Shown here: positions 41,623 through 49,990 of the stretch, in pieces
Numbering within the stretch: the first letter of the stretch is position 1
Layout of the letters: every line of letters begins with the position of its first letter
NCBI GenBank assembly: GCA_003604975.1
Contig: QZIR01000017.1
Span: 49,703-113,702, forward strand
Source of the DNA: Desulforudis sp.
Lineage (GTDB): Bacteria; Bacillota; Desulfotomaculia; Desulfotomaculales; Desulforudaceae
Direction: 5' to 3'
DNA length: 64,000 nt
Translations under genes and position numbers: made by a program
The notes under the pieces: generated by a model
What the model was told of the DNA's origin: nothing
The model's database searches: none
The model's input: only the letters and a program-made list of their open reading frames with translations

Positions 41623-42933
41623 TCAGCGCTCTCCAGAGACGCTCGCCACCGCCTCCTCCAGCACCCCCAGGCCCTTCTCCAGCTGCTCATCGGTGATCAC
41701 CAGCGGCATCAAGGTACGGATGCAGTTACTGAAAATGCCCGCGCTAAGGGTGATCACGCCGTTTTCGAGACAATACCGGGAAATCGCAGCGGCCTGCTCC
41801 TTGGCCGGCTCCTTCGTGTCGCGATCCTTCACCAGCTCGATCGCGTTCATCGCGCCCAGACCACGTACGTCCCCGATCAGCGGGTACTTCTCCTGCATCT
41901 GGCGCATCCGTCCCCGTACCCGCTCTCCGATCTGCGCGGAACGCTCCACCAGCTTCTCCTGCTCCATATAGGCGATGGTCGCCAGTCCGGCCGCGCAGCA
42001 CACGGGGTTCCCACCGTAAGTACCGCCCAGGTGCCCCGGATCAGGAGCGTTCATAATCTCCGCCCGGCCGACGACACCGCTTAAGGGCATTCCGGAAGCG
42101 ATGGCCTTGGCCACGGTCATCAGGTCGGGCTCCACTCCCCAGTGCTCGCAGGCAAACATCTTGCCGGTCCGGCCGAAACCGGTCTGCACCTCGTCGGCGA
42201 TGAACACGATCCCGTATTTCTCACAGATCTTCTGTATCCCGGGCAGGAACTCCGGCGGCGGGACAATGAAACCACCCTCGCCCTGGACCGGTTCAATGAT
42301 GACTGCCGCCACTGTCTCTGGCGCCACCTCCGCAGCAAACATCCGCTCAAACTGCTCCAGGCAGTGCATCCCGCAGCCTGGGTAGGTCGACCGGTAGTAG
42401 CAGCGGTAACAGTAAGCGGACGGAAGCTTATAGACCTCGGGGGCAAAGGGACCGAACCCAAACTTATAAGGCTTAACCTTACTGGTGAGGGTCATAGTCA
42501 TCAGGGTACGACCGTGAAAGCCGCATTCAAAGGAGACGATGCCCGGGCGCCTAGTGTAAGACCGGGCGATCTTCACCGCGTTTTCCACACACTCGGCCCC
42601 GCTGTTCACAAACAGGGCTCTCTTGTCAAAACCGCCGGGTGAAATCTGGATCAGTTTCTCCGCCAGATCCAGGTAGGGCTCATACATGGCCACCATGAAA
42701 CAGGAATGCAGCAGCTTTCCGGCCTGCTCCCTGACCGCCTCGACCACGGGGGGAGGGCAGTGCCCGGCATTGACGGCGCCGATGCCCCCGTAGAAGTCGA
42801 TGTACTCCTTGCCGTCGAGGTCAATGATCGTCGCGCCTCTGGCCTCTTTTATGAAGACCGGGGTCGCGTTGGATATGCCCCGGGCCAGCAGACTGCTTTT
42901 TCTCGCCAGCAATTCTTGTTGCGTTTTGCTCAT
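41623..42933 (-). CDS. class III aminotransferase (4-aminobutyrate aminotransferase-like)
   Basis: A 436-residue GabT-type aminotransferase: LFVNSGAECVENAVKIAR, IIEPVQGEGGF, FIADEVQTGFGRTG, and DLMTVAKAIASGMPLSG with the PLP lysine. It has the four-cysteine insertion YCYRCYYRSTYPGCGMHC. The ATG at 42933 is preceded by GGGAGGTAGGAG; a 46-residue in-frame extension is unlikely. It lies downstream of and convergent with PucR. Similar to but clearly distinct from the first aminotransferase, so the two may act on different amines or in consecutive steps. Confidence 0.92.
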   Translation of the reverse strand: MSKTQQELLARKSSLLARGISNATPVFIKEARGATIIDLDGKEYIDFYGGIGAVNAGHCPPPVVEAVREQAGKLLHSCFMVAMYEPYLDLAEKLIQISPGGFDKRALFVNSGAECVENAVKIARSYTRRPGIVSFECGFHGRTLMTMTLTSKVKPYKFGFGPFAPEVYKLPSAYCYRCYYRSTYPGCGMHCLEQFERMFAAEVAPETVAAVIIEPVQGEGGFIVPPPEFLPGIQKICEKYGIVFIADEVQTGFGRTGKMFACEHWGVEPDLMTVAKAIASGMPLSGVVGRAEIMNAPDPGHLGGTYGGNPVCCAAGLATIAYMEQEKLVERSAQIGERVRGRMRQMQEKYPLIGDVRGLGAMNAIELVKDRDTKEPAKEQAAAISRYCLENGVITLSAGIFSNCIRTLMPLVITDEQLEKGLGVLEEAVASVSGER

Positions 42934-43155
42934 ACTCCTACCTCCCAAGTCCCATTCTACTCTCCCCCCGGACCGGGAAACAAGAGGGAACCAGACACCA
43001 ATGTCGAATTGGTTAGAGCGTATGCCCTCGGAATCCTGCACACTACTGCTTCCCCTATCAGGAGTAGCCATTACTGTTGCTTAATACTCCCGGGAATAAG
43101 ATCCTGCCAACCGATCCTATACTATGTAGAGATTTAGCGCAGGAGGTGGGTTTCC

Positions 43156-43527
43156 GTGGAACCGACAAATTTTGGAACAGGAGCCGCGAAACTTGAACGT
43201 TATGATCACGCCGACTACCCTGGTGGTGTGGTCGTTGATCCGACACCGATTACTGCCGGTCAAGAGACAACGTTCTTCTATAACGGTCTGCTAGCGCAAT
43301 CCGGTGCTGATCAGGTCTATCTGCGTATTGGATTTGGACCATTTGATAACTGGCATGATGTTCGGGATCTAAGGATGTCCAAAACCGCTTACGGTTGGGT
43401 AAAGACACTTGAGGCACCAACGAACTGGGATCGCTTGAGTTTTTGTTTCAGGGACAGTGCCAACAACTGGGACAACAACGGCGGCGCTAACTGGAGCTGG
43501 GCAATTCATAACGGCCGGATGATCTAA
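43156..43527 (+). CDS. single-domain CBM25/53-like carbohydrate-binding protein
   Basis: A 123-residue protein without signal peptide. YNGLLAQSGADQVYLRIGFG and DNWHDVRDLRMSKT, WVKTLE and DNNGGANWSWAIHNG follow the starch-binding CBM25/53 pattern with its aromatic residues. GTG 43156 follows GGAGGTGGG. Such free-standing modules occur in Clostridia and are cytoplasmic; a link with glycogen or storage polysaccharide is an inference. No glycosidase is adjacent. Confidence 0.75.
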   Translation: MEPTNFGTGAAKLERYDHADYPGGVVVDPTPITAGQETTFFYNGLLAQSGADQVYLRIGFGPFDNWHDVRDLRMSKTAYGWVKTLEAPTNWDRLSFCFRDSANNWDNNGGANWSWAIHNGRMI

Positions 43528-43646
43528 CAAGATCGACGGAGGTCTCAAACCATGCTCAATGGTCGGATTTGCAATGGATTTGCAAATGGGGCAAAAAGAA
43601 AAGGCCTTGGGAATGTTTAACACAACTCCCGAGACCTTGCTATTTC

Positions 43647-43734
43647 TGGTGCCGGAGACCGGGGTCGAACCGGTACGGCCTTGTGGGCCGAGGGATTTTA
43701 AGTCCCTTGCGTCTGCCAATTCCGCCACTCCGGC
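43647..43734 (-). tRNA. tRNA-Leu (anticodon UAA)
   Basis: The 88-base gene runs from GCCGGAG (43734) to CTCCGGC-A-CCA (43647), so CCA is encoded. The anticodon arm GGGAC-TTAAAAT-CCC gives UAA, the T arm CCGGTTCGACCCCGG is canonical and the long variable arm (CTCGGCCCACAAGGCCG) is that of a class II tRNA. An oppositely oriented small frame over this gene is an artefact. Confidence 0.97.
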
Positions 43735-43826
43735 ATTGAGTTAAAGAGCGCACCTCGAGAGCAAGTGCGCCACATATAATTATACTACCGGTATGGTCCC
43801 GGGTCAACAAATCATTGGGTTCGAGC

Positions 43827-44132
43827 CTATTTTGGGATATCGGTCTGTCCTTCCGCGTCGCCCATCAGCGTCCGGACCAGCCTCTTGGCCCGGTCGTCCA
43901 CGACCCGGTAACAGACCTCCACTCCGTGACGCTCTCCCTCCACGATTCCGGCGGCGCGCAGAATGGCCAACTGCTGCGATACGGTAGACTGCGGCAAGTT
44001 GAGGCATTCCTTGATCCGGTTCACGTTGCAGCCCTCTTCCCGCAGCAGGCCGTTAACTATGCAGAGCCGTGTCGGATGGGCCAGCGCCTTCAATAAATCA
44101 GCCTGCTCCCGGAATTCTCTCAGGTTCTCCAT
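43827..44132 (-). CDS. ArsR-family regulator
   Basis: A 101-residue winged-helix repressor: LLKALAHPTRLCIVNGLL, LNLPQSTVSQQLAILRAAGI and a wing with GERHGVEVCYRV. It has cysteines near residues 24, 35 and 43 but no ELCVC motif, so it resembles the thiol-sensing (BigR/SqrR-like) ArsR members more than the metal sensors. It follows the DsrE-like gene by 59 bases on the same strand and the pair probably forms an operon with autoregulation. Confidence 0.9.
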   Translation of the reverse strand: MENLREFREQADLLKALAHPTRLCIVNGLLREEGCNVNRIKECLNLPQSTVSQQLAILRAAGIVEGERHGVEVCYRVVDDRAKRLVRTLMGDAEGQTDIPK

Positions 44133-44191
44133 AACACATCACCCCAAGCTGCCTTGGACGCAACCACTGCCAAGGCAAGCGTTCACGATCA

Positions 44192-44653
44192 TCAAATAAA
44201 CAGGTTCAGATTGGAGTCCAGGGCCATATCCATGTAGCCCGCGGCGTCGATCACCTGAACCCCTTCGATCATGTCCCTCTCCTTAAGGTTCATCATCTGC
44301 ACGCTCATCAGACAGGCCCAATACTTGACCCCCTCGTGCCGGCACATTTCAAGTAGGTCCGCTGGAGGGGGGACCTGGGCTTTGTCGGCGGCCAGCTTCA
44401 GCATCATCCGGGTAGCTATTCTGGACATTCCCGGAATGGCGCCCATAGGGCCGGGCGGGTAGAACCTGGCCTTTGCTGCACCCCCGCGCCTGAGCGCCTC
44501 GATCCCCGAAAAGGTAAAGAAAATGGACACTTCGGCCCCCTTGCGTGCCGCCTGCAGGGCCAGGATCAAGGGTGGATAGACCCCGTCGATGGTGTTTCGG
44601 GAGCAGATTAGGGTTACTTTCTTCTTTTCGGAACTATCTCTTGCTTCGGTCAT
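44192..44653 (-). CDS. DsrE/DsrF-like family protein
   Basis: A 153-residue protein of the DsrE-like (peroxiredoxin-related) family. VTLICSRNTIDGVYPPLILA has a Cys at the first strand end and VKYWACLMSVQMMNLKE a second conserved Cys near residue 110, the position used for sulfur relay in this superfamily. A good promoter lies upstream and an ArsR gene follows. A role in persulfide handling under ArsR control is plausible in a sulfur-metabolising anaerobe but unproven. Confidence 0.85.
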   Translation of the reverse strand: MTEARDSSEKKKVTLICSRNTIDGVYPPLILALQAARKGAEVSIFFTFSGIEALRRGGAAKARFYPPGPMGAIPGMSRIATRMMLKLAADKAQVPPPADLLEMCRHEGVKYWACLMSVQMMNLKERDMIEGVQVIDAAGYMDMALDSNLNLFI

Positions 44654-44679
44654 TTTTTCCTTTCTCCTTCTGTTATTGA

Positions 44680-44725
44680 TATATTTATATATTACGATAG
44701 TATGTTATTACCCATGGCCTGTCAA
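44680..44725 (-). promoter_or_regulatory. sigma-A promoter and AT-rich operator candidate of the DsrE-arsR operon
   Basis: On the minus strand TTGACA (44725-44720) and TACTAT (44702-44697) are exactly 17 bases apart. Right behind the -10 box lies TAATATATAAATATATCA, an AT-rich imperfect palindrome where an ArsR-type repressor would block transcription. Confidence 0.7.
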
Positions 44726-44735
44726 TGGCAAAAGA

Positions 44736-44757
44736 AAATCCTGCTTCATAGCAGGAA
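44736..44757 (-). terminator. intrinsic terminator of nuoEF
   Basis: CCTGCT and AGCAGG pair around ATGA on the minus strand and are followed by ATTTTCTTTT. It lies about 50 bases after the nuoF stop and just upstream of the DsrE promoter. Confidence 0.85.
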
Positions 44758-44807
44758 GGGCTGGTATTCTTGTTAGTTCTGTAGTCTTTAATACATCTAT
44801 TTTGTGT

Positions 44808-46547
44808 TTAATGTAGGTTATCGATACCGTACGTATTACCGGCTAATGCACCCAGCAACTTTTGGCAGACCCCCGCGGGGCAGCGGTGGTCACGCACGTG
44901 GACGAGGTATTCATCGTGAAAGTACTCCAGGGTCGAGAGTACCGGGTTGGCTGCCGTCTGCCCCAAGCCGCAGAGTGAGGCGTCCTTCACGTCGTAGGCC
45001 AGTTCCTCAAGCATCTTCAGGTCTTCCATCGTTCCTTCACCGTCGGTGATTTTTTCGAGGATCCCGACCAGTTGGACGACCCCAGCGCGGCAGGGGGTAC
45101 AGGCGCCGCAGGACTCATCCGCGGCAAACTTCATGTAGAATTTGGCGATGTCCACCATACAGTCGGTGTTGTCTAGGACGATCAGGCCTCCCGAGCCCAT
45201 GATCGTCCCCAGGCGCTGCAGGGATTCAAAGTCAATCGGCACGTCCAAAAGATCGGCTGGGACGGCCCCGCCCGAAGGACCGCCGGTCTGTACCGCCTTC
45301 ACCTTTCGCCCCGGCGGCGGACCCCCTCCAATGTCGTAGATGACGGATTTAAGACTGATGCCCATCGGTACCTCGATCAAACCGGTATTGATGATCTGTC
45401 CGGCCAGGGAGAAGATCTTGGTCCCCTTGCTGTTCTCGGTGCCCATCGCGGCGAACCATTCCGGTCCATGGCGGATGATGGTGGGAACGTTGGCTAGAGT
45501 CTCGACGTTATTGATGATGGTGGGTTTGTCGTACAGGCCCTTTTGGGCCGGAAAGGGCGGGCGTACGCGGGGCTCGCCGCGAAAACCCATCGCCGAGCGC
45601 AGGAGCGCGGTTTCCTCGCCGCACACAAAGGCCCCGGCTCCGAGGGCGATGTCCACCTCAAAGTCAAAGTCGCTGCCCAGGATGTTCTCACCCAACAGAC
45701 CAAGGCGCCTGGCCTGCCGGATGGCCAGCTCAATGCGTTTGACGGCTAATGGATATTCCGCCCGCACGTAGATGTACCCCTCACCGGCGCCGATCGCGTA
45801 ACCGGCGATGGCCATCCCTTCCAGCACGGCGTGGGGGTTGCCCTCCAAGAGGCTCCGATCCATAAAGGCCCCGGGGTCACCTTCGTCACCGTTGCAGATT
45901 ACGTACTTCTGAGGTGAGTCTTCGGCCGCGGCGAAGGACCATTTCTTACCGGTGGTGAAACCTGCACCACCCCGTCCGCGTAGGCCTGACCGCTCGACGG
46001 CATCTACGACTTGGGCGGGTGTCCAACGTGCCAGCACGTCCGCCAGGGCCATGTAGCCGTCTCGGGCGATGTACTCGTTAATATCCTCCGGATCGATCAG
46101 GCCCGAGTTCTCCAGGACGATGCGGTGCTGCTTTTCAAAGAACGGCAGGTCATACATGAAACTGATCCGTTCCCCGCCTCCCGATACGTTCTCATACAGC
46201 AGCTCCTGTACAATCTTGTGTTCCACTACATGCTTACGGATGATGTAGGGGGCGTGTTCATCCCGGACCTTGCAGTACAATACGGCGCCCGGGTGTACCA
46301 CTACGACCGGACCCAGGCCGCAGAAACCAAAGCAGCCGGTCCGAACCACCCGGACGTCCAGCCCCTGGGCCTTGACCTCTTTGCGTAGGGTCTTGTAGAG
46401 CGTGTCACCCCCGGAGGCGACACAGGCCGTACTCGTGCAGACCAGGATCTGAGTAGGCGGTGCCAAAACCCCACTCTGCAAACGCTCGTTAATTTGGGGG
46501 AGAAACCTCTGCTTGATGTCCTGCAGCTCTGACAGGCTCTGCACCAA
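44808..46547 (-). CDS. nuoF: NuoF-like NADH-binding flavoprotein subunit, short C-terminus
   Basis: A 579-residue 51-kDa-type subunit. An N-terminal thioredoxin-like [2Fe-2S] domain (CTSTACVASGG, RTGCFGFCGLG) precedes the NADH/FMN core (GRGGAGFTTGKKW, GAGAFVCGEETAL) and the [4Fe-4S] site (ESCGACTPCR plus Cys in ASLCGLG). HndC/HydB homologues go on with a two-[4Fe-4S] ferredoxin domain after CPAGVC; this protein stops 18 residues later. The start is probably TTG 46547 (GAGGAGG at 9 bases), overlapping nuoE by 59 bases. No hydrogenase, NuoG or other partner gene follows, so the electron acceptor is open. Confidence 0.88.
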   Translation of the reverse strand: MVQSLSELQDIKQRFLPQINERLQSGVLAPPTQILVCTSTACVASGGDTLYKTLRKEVKAQGLDVRVVRTGCFGFCGLGPVVVVHPGAVLYCKVRDEHAPYIIRKHVVEHKIVQELLYENVSGGGERISFMYDLPFFEKQHRIVLENSGLIDPEDINEYIARDGYMALADVLARWTPAQVVDAVERSGLRGRGGAGFTTGKKWSFAAAEDSPQKYVICNGDEGDPGAFMDRSLLEGNPHAVLEGMAIAGYAIGAGEGYIYVRAEYPLAVKRIELAIRQARRLGLLGENILGSDFDFEVDIALGAGAFVCGEETALLRSAMGFRGEPRVRPPFPAQKGLYDKPTIINNVETLANVPTIIRHGPEWFAAMGTENSKGTKIFSLAGQIINTGLIEVPMGISLKSVIYDIGGGPPPGRKVKAVQTGGPSGGAVPADLLDVPIDFESLQRLGTIMGSGGLIVLDNTDCMVDIAKFYMKFAADESCGACTPCRAGVVQLVGILEKITDGEGTMEDLKMLEELAYDVKDASLCGLGQTAANPVLSTLEYFHDEYLVHVRDHRCPAGVCQKLLGALAGNTYGIDNLH

Positions 46548-47058
46548 TGTCCGCCGCCTCCTCTTCTGCTTCCAATTCCTGATACTTACCCAACAGACCT
46601 GCCACATCATCTACGGTCAGGTGACCGTGCACGTGATCATTGATCGCAATGAGCGGGGCCAGGCTGCACGCCCCAATGCAGCGCGTGGAACGGAGGGTAA
46701 ACATCCGGTCCTCGGTCGTCCCGTTCTCATCCACGCCGAGGAGTTCACGGAACCGGTTGTAGACATCCTGTCCGTTCTTAACGTAACAGGCGGTACCCAA
46801 ACAAACGCTAACCGTGTATTTTCCACGGGGTGAGGTTATAAACTGGGAATAGAAAGTGGCTACCCCGTTTACGTGACCGACAGGCAGACACATCTTTTCG
46901 GCGACGTGGATCTGGACATCCCGGGACAGGTAGCCGAACAGCTCCTGGGCCTTGGCCAGAACCCGGATCAGGCCGCCGGGCTTATCGCCGTGGCGCTCGA
47001 TGATTTTGTCCAGGGTCAGGTAATGTCGTTCCGTAACGGACATTTTTTCTTTGGCCAT
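46489..47058 (-). CDS. nuoE: NuoE-like [2Fe-2S] subunit
   Basis: A 189-residue 24-kDa-type thioredoxin-like ferredoxin. Ligands are in VCLGTACYVKNG and STRCIGACSLAP. ATG 47058 follows GGAGGGTGAT. The C-terminal 30 residues (EAEEEAADIGAEP onward) are extra to the family and overlap the start of nuoF in another frame. It works with NuoF to take electrons from NADH (or pass them to it). Confidence 0.93.
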   Translation of the reverse strand: MAKEKMSVTERHYLTLDKIIERHGDKPGGLIRVLAKAQELFGYLSRDVQIHVAEKMCLPVGHVNGVATFYSQFITSPRGKYTVSVCLGTACYVKNGQDVYNRFRELLGVDENGTTEDRMFTLRSTRCIGACSLAPLIAINDHVHGHLTVDDVAGLLGKYQELEAEEEAADIGAEPVRAAGHQAEVSPPN

Positions 47059-47132
47059 TCTTTGATCACCCTCCACTTAGGGTGGACTTGGCCGAGTTTT
47101 TTTATAAATGGTAAAATAATCTGACAAATATT

Positions 47133-47297
47133 ATGTTGCCTAGATTTAAGGGCGACGGCCTGCGCAACCTGTTCAACGAGTTCATGGTCGAGGAACTGAA
47201 GATCCACGATAACCTGATCAAGTACGGCAAACTAAAGGGGTTGTCGGGAGTCCGCCGGCTTTATTCCGGCCACTGGGATTCCACGCGCCGGGGGTAG
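47133..47297 (+). pseudogene. fragment resembling the start of a DUF3231/spore-coat-like protein
   Basis: A 54-codon frame reads FNEFMVEELKIHDNLIKYGK then LKG before losing resemblance. The KYGKLKG ending resembles a repeat of the DUF3231/CotF-like coat proteins of spore formers. The frame runs into the convergent MscS gene and has no good ribosome site, so it looks like a leftover fragment, perhaps from a deletion that joined nuoE and the MscS gene. Confidence 0.35.
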
Positions 47298-48133
47298 GCC
47301 AGCCGGATCCCCTCGTCCAGGGAGCGCCGCCAGATGATCTCCCGGATGGTACGCTCGGCGTGCCAGAGGGAGGCCGGAAAGGTTTTTGCGATAATCGTGT
47401 ACACACCACCGCGCTCGTCCTTGGTAATGTCGGTGACGCCGATGACCTGCGGCGGTTCCAGATAGTTCCCCGCCTTATCGGTAATCAGGTGTTCCCCCAG
47501 GGTTTCGGTGGCTTCGGCGCACACCCCGTCCAGGAACGCCCTGATGCGGGCGGGTTTTTCCTCAAAAGGGAAGGTGGCAGAGACAATCACCCGCAGCTCA
47601 CGCCGGTTAAAGTTGTTCACCGTCCGGATCTCGGAGTTGGGAATGTAGAACTTACGTCCGGACCACTCCCGTACCGTGGTCATGCGCAGGCCCACCTCCT
47701 CGACCGTTCCGGTGACCTCGCCGTTGATGGAAACGAAGTCCCCCACCCGGATCTGGTCCTCAAACATCAGGAAGAAACCGGTGATCACATCCCGGATCAG
47801 GGTCTGCGCCCCAAAACCCACCGCCAGACCCACCACCCCGGCTCCTGCCAGAATCGGGGCGATGTTGAAGTCCGGAGCATAAGCCTGAATGATCAAAAGC
47901 GCGGACACAATAAAGAGGACATAACGCAGTACGGAGCTAAGGAGACTAACCAGAGTCTCCTTCTTCTGCGGGTCGCTGCGCCCGACCGTAAAGACGCGGC
48001 GGATCACCTTCTGCCCCAGGAAAATGAGCAGCCAGGTGGCGGCTACGATGAGGGCAGCCTGGAGGGTGCTGTTTAGAAATGCGGTGTACCTGCCATTTTC
48101 CTGTAGGGTCTGGATTGCCTGACCGATGTCCAC
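47261..48133 (-). CDS. MscS-family mechanosensitive channel
   Basis: A 290-residue small-conductance channel. Three N-terminal transmembrane segments end in the pore helix ILAGAGVVGLAVGFGAQTLI (about residues 92-111), followed by the cytoplasmic beta domain (VGDFVSINGEVTGTVEEVGL) and the C-terminal alpha/beta vestibule. It releases solutes on hypo-osmotic shock. Genes for potassium or osmolyte control elsewhere in the window (the c-di-AMP riboswitch, CdaA) belong to the same physiological theme. Confidence 0.93.
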   Translation of the reverse strand: MDIGQAIQTLQENGRYTAFLNSTLQAALIVAATWLLIFLGQKVIRRVFTVGRSDPQKKETLVSLLSSVLRYVLFIVSALLIIQAYAPDFNIAPILAGAGVVGLAVGFGAQTLIRDVITGFFLMFEDQIRVGDFVSINGEVTGTVEEVGLRMTTVREWSGRKFYIPNSEIRTVNNFNRRELRVIVSATFPFEEKPARIRAFLDGVCAEATETLGEHLITDKAGNYLEPPQVIGVTDITKDERGGVYTIIAKTFPASLWHAERTIREIIWRRSLDEGIRLAYPRRVESQWPE

Positions 48134-48251
48134 GTACGATCATTCCCTTTCTACCGTGCTGGTCATATCTTAGCAATTTCCCCACCCCGGCGTCCAATGC
48201 TTCCCTATGACAGCCAGATATTTACAACAGACGGGTTGATATTTTTGCAAT

Positions 48252-48274
48252 ATTACGTCACTACCGTACGTAAT
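48252..48274. promoter_or_regulatory. inverted repeat upstream of the DUF4013 gene
   Basis: ATTACGT (48252-48258) and ACGTAAT (48268-48274) are perfect 7-base arms, 9 bases apart, about 50 bases before the DUF4013 start. Its place in the promoter region makes it a candidate operator; no regulator is assigned. Confidence 0.4.
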
Positions 48275-48326
48275 AATCTATTAGCTTACCCAAACTTTTT
48301 ACGGAGAGGAGGGTTGGAAAAGGGAA

Positions 48327-48977
48327 ATGATCGAACGTGTAGTAAAAATGCCTCTGGAAGCTGGCAACTGGTCAAGGGTACTGGTGGGTGGGATCCTCGC
48401 TATTTTCCCGATTATTAACTTTCTGAGCATGGGCTATTGTGTGGAGGTAATGGAGCGCACCAGCCGCTCACACTACGAAATGCCAGCCTGGGATGGATGG
48501 AGTGGAAAGTTTCTCAAGGGTCTGGGGATTAGTGTGGTCGGCTTCGCTTACATGATTGTGCCCGCCTTGCTGCTTTCAGCCACTGGACTGTGGAGCAGCG
48601 TCTCAGCTCAGACGGTAGCAACCGGTTTTGATCCCATCGGAATTGCCGGTATGGGAACGGCGGCCCTCATCTCCGTGATCCTGTTTATGATACTAGCCTT
48701 TCTGATCCCGATGGCCGTCGCCAAGTTCGCCGCCACCGGCGACTTCGTTGCCGCTTTCAGGTTCGGGGAAATCGTCCGACACATCGCTGCCGCGCCGGCC
48801 AGCTATATTACCACCTTTGTCTTCGCAATCGCCCTGTATGCCTTGGTTTCCCTACTTAATGCCGTTCCCTACCTAGGATGGATCCTGGCCGTATTCGCCT
48901 ACTTCTACGTCACTGTAGTCGTCGCGGCCCTGTTCGGAGTCGTGTACCAGAAGAGCCTGGCAGGCACGAATCACTAA
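48327..48977 (+). CDS. DUF4013 membrane protein
   Basis: A 216-residue protein with five hydrophobic segments; GGILAIFPIINFLSMGYCVE and MPAWDGWSGKFLKGLG are the DUF4013 hallmark. Function is not known for the family. ATG 48327 lies after GGAAAAGGGAA. It is monocistronic, ending before a terminator shared with the convergent ABC transporter operon. Confidence 0.85.
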   Translation: MIERVVKMPLEAGNWSRVLVGGILAIFPIINFLSMGYCVEVMERTSRSHYEMPAWDGWSGKFLKGLGISVVGFAYMIVPALLLSATGLWSSVSAQTVATGFDPIGIAGMGTAALISVILFMILAFLIPMAVAKFAATGDFVAAFRFGEIVRHIAAAPASYITTFVFAIALYALVSLLNAVPYLGWILAVFAYFYVTVVVAALFGVVYQKSLAGTNH

Positions 48978-49096
48978 GGAAACGGGGGTGTTACGAAGGG
49001 CTAGGTATCCGGTAAAACGTAATCCTCGACCAAGGGAGAGGAGTTAGATCTTCTCACCTCAACCCGCATACCATACGGGTTCTAGGGCACAACCGG

Positions 49097-49136
49097 AACG
49101 GGAAGCCAGACCAACGAACGGCTTCCCGTTTCTCTT
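49097..49136. terminator. intrinsic terminator between DUF4013 gene and ABC operon
   Basis: AACGGGAAGCC and GGCTTCCCGTT pair over 11 bases around a 12-base loop, followed by TCTCTT on the plus strand. It can end the DUF4013 transcript. Confidence 0.8.
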
Positions 49137-49171
49137 ACAACAGACCGGATATAGGCTCCTTCTGTGACCGA

Positions 49172-49969
49172 TCAGGAGATCTTGCAGCCGCACAGGTTAC
49201 AGACCTCATTTCCCGGAGGCTGATTACCGAAGACACCGGCGTTTGGTTCCAGCACCCGGCTCAGGAACACTCGCGTCCGTTCGTGGGCTGGATTACCGAA
49301 GATCACGCTTGGACGGTCGACCTCGACGATCCGCCCCTCGTCCATATACACGACCCAGTCGGCCACCTCCCGGGCGAAGGCCATCTCGTGGGTCACCACG
49401 ATCATGGTCATGCCCTCCTGCACCAGCTTCTTCATGACCGTCAGGACCTCACCCACCAGCTCGGGGTCAAGCGCCGAGGTCGGTTCATCAAATAACATAA
49501 TCTTAGGGTGCATGGCTAGGGCCCGGGCAATGGCCACCCGCTGCTTCTGCCCACCGGACAGCTGGGACGGGTAGCTGCGTGCCTTGTCCGCCAGCCCGAC
49601 CTTCTCCAGCAGGGCCATCGCTTCTTCCGTAGCCTGCTTCACCGGGGTCTTCTTGACCATCACCGGCGCCTCAATCACGTTGCCCAGGACCGTCTTGTGC
49701 GGGAACAGGTTGAAGAGTTGGAAGACCATCCCCACTTCCTGACGGATCTTGTTCAGATCGTCCTTCTTCCGGTCAATCAGGCGACCTTCGATGTAGATCT
49801 CACCGCTCTGGGCCGTCTCCAGGAAGTTGATGCAGCGCAGCAGGGTGCTCTTGCCGGAACCGCTGGCTCCGATCAGGCAGACCACCTCACCGGCCTTCAC
49901 TTCCATGTCCACGTCCTTAAGCACGTGCAGGGGACCAAAGTGTTTGTTCAGTTTGCTAACTTTAATCAC
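49172..49969 (-). CDS. polar amino-acid ABC transporter ATP-binding protein
   Basis: A 265-residue GlnQ-type ATPase: [13 protein letters not shown] (Walker A), [16 protein letters not shown] (signature), [14 protein letters not shown] (Walker B) and VTHEMAFA (switch His). The family usually ends near residue 245; here a tail with EVCNLCGC adds three closely spaced cysteines that could bind a metal or form a redox switch. It is the last gene of the operon binding protein-permease-ATPase. Confidence 0.93.
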   Translation of the reverse strand: MIKVSKLNKHFGPLHVLKDVDMEVKAGEVVCLIGASGSGKSTLLRCINFLETAQSGEIYIEGRLIDRKKDDLNKIRQEVGMVFQLFNLFPHKTVLGNVIEAPVMVKKTPVKQATEEAMALLEKVGLADKARSYPSQLSGGQKQRVAIARALAMHPKIMLFDEPTSALDPELVGEVLTVMKKLVQEGMTMIVVTHEMAFAREVADWVVYMDEGRIVEVDRPSVIFGNPAHERTRVFLSRVLEPNAGVFGNQPPGNEVCNLCGCKIS

Positions 49970-49990
49970 GCAAGACTCCTCCGAACACTA

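Noticed and set aside
43559..43744. Plus-strand 61-codon frame
   Set aside because: It lies on the opposite strand of tRNA-Leu; its apparent sequence comes from the conserved tRNA.
48978..49096. c-di-GMP or other riboswitch upstream of the ABC operon end
   Set aside because: Only a small CCCG/CGGG hairpin and a terminator are present; no aptamer core.
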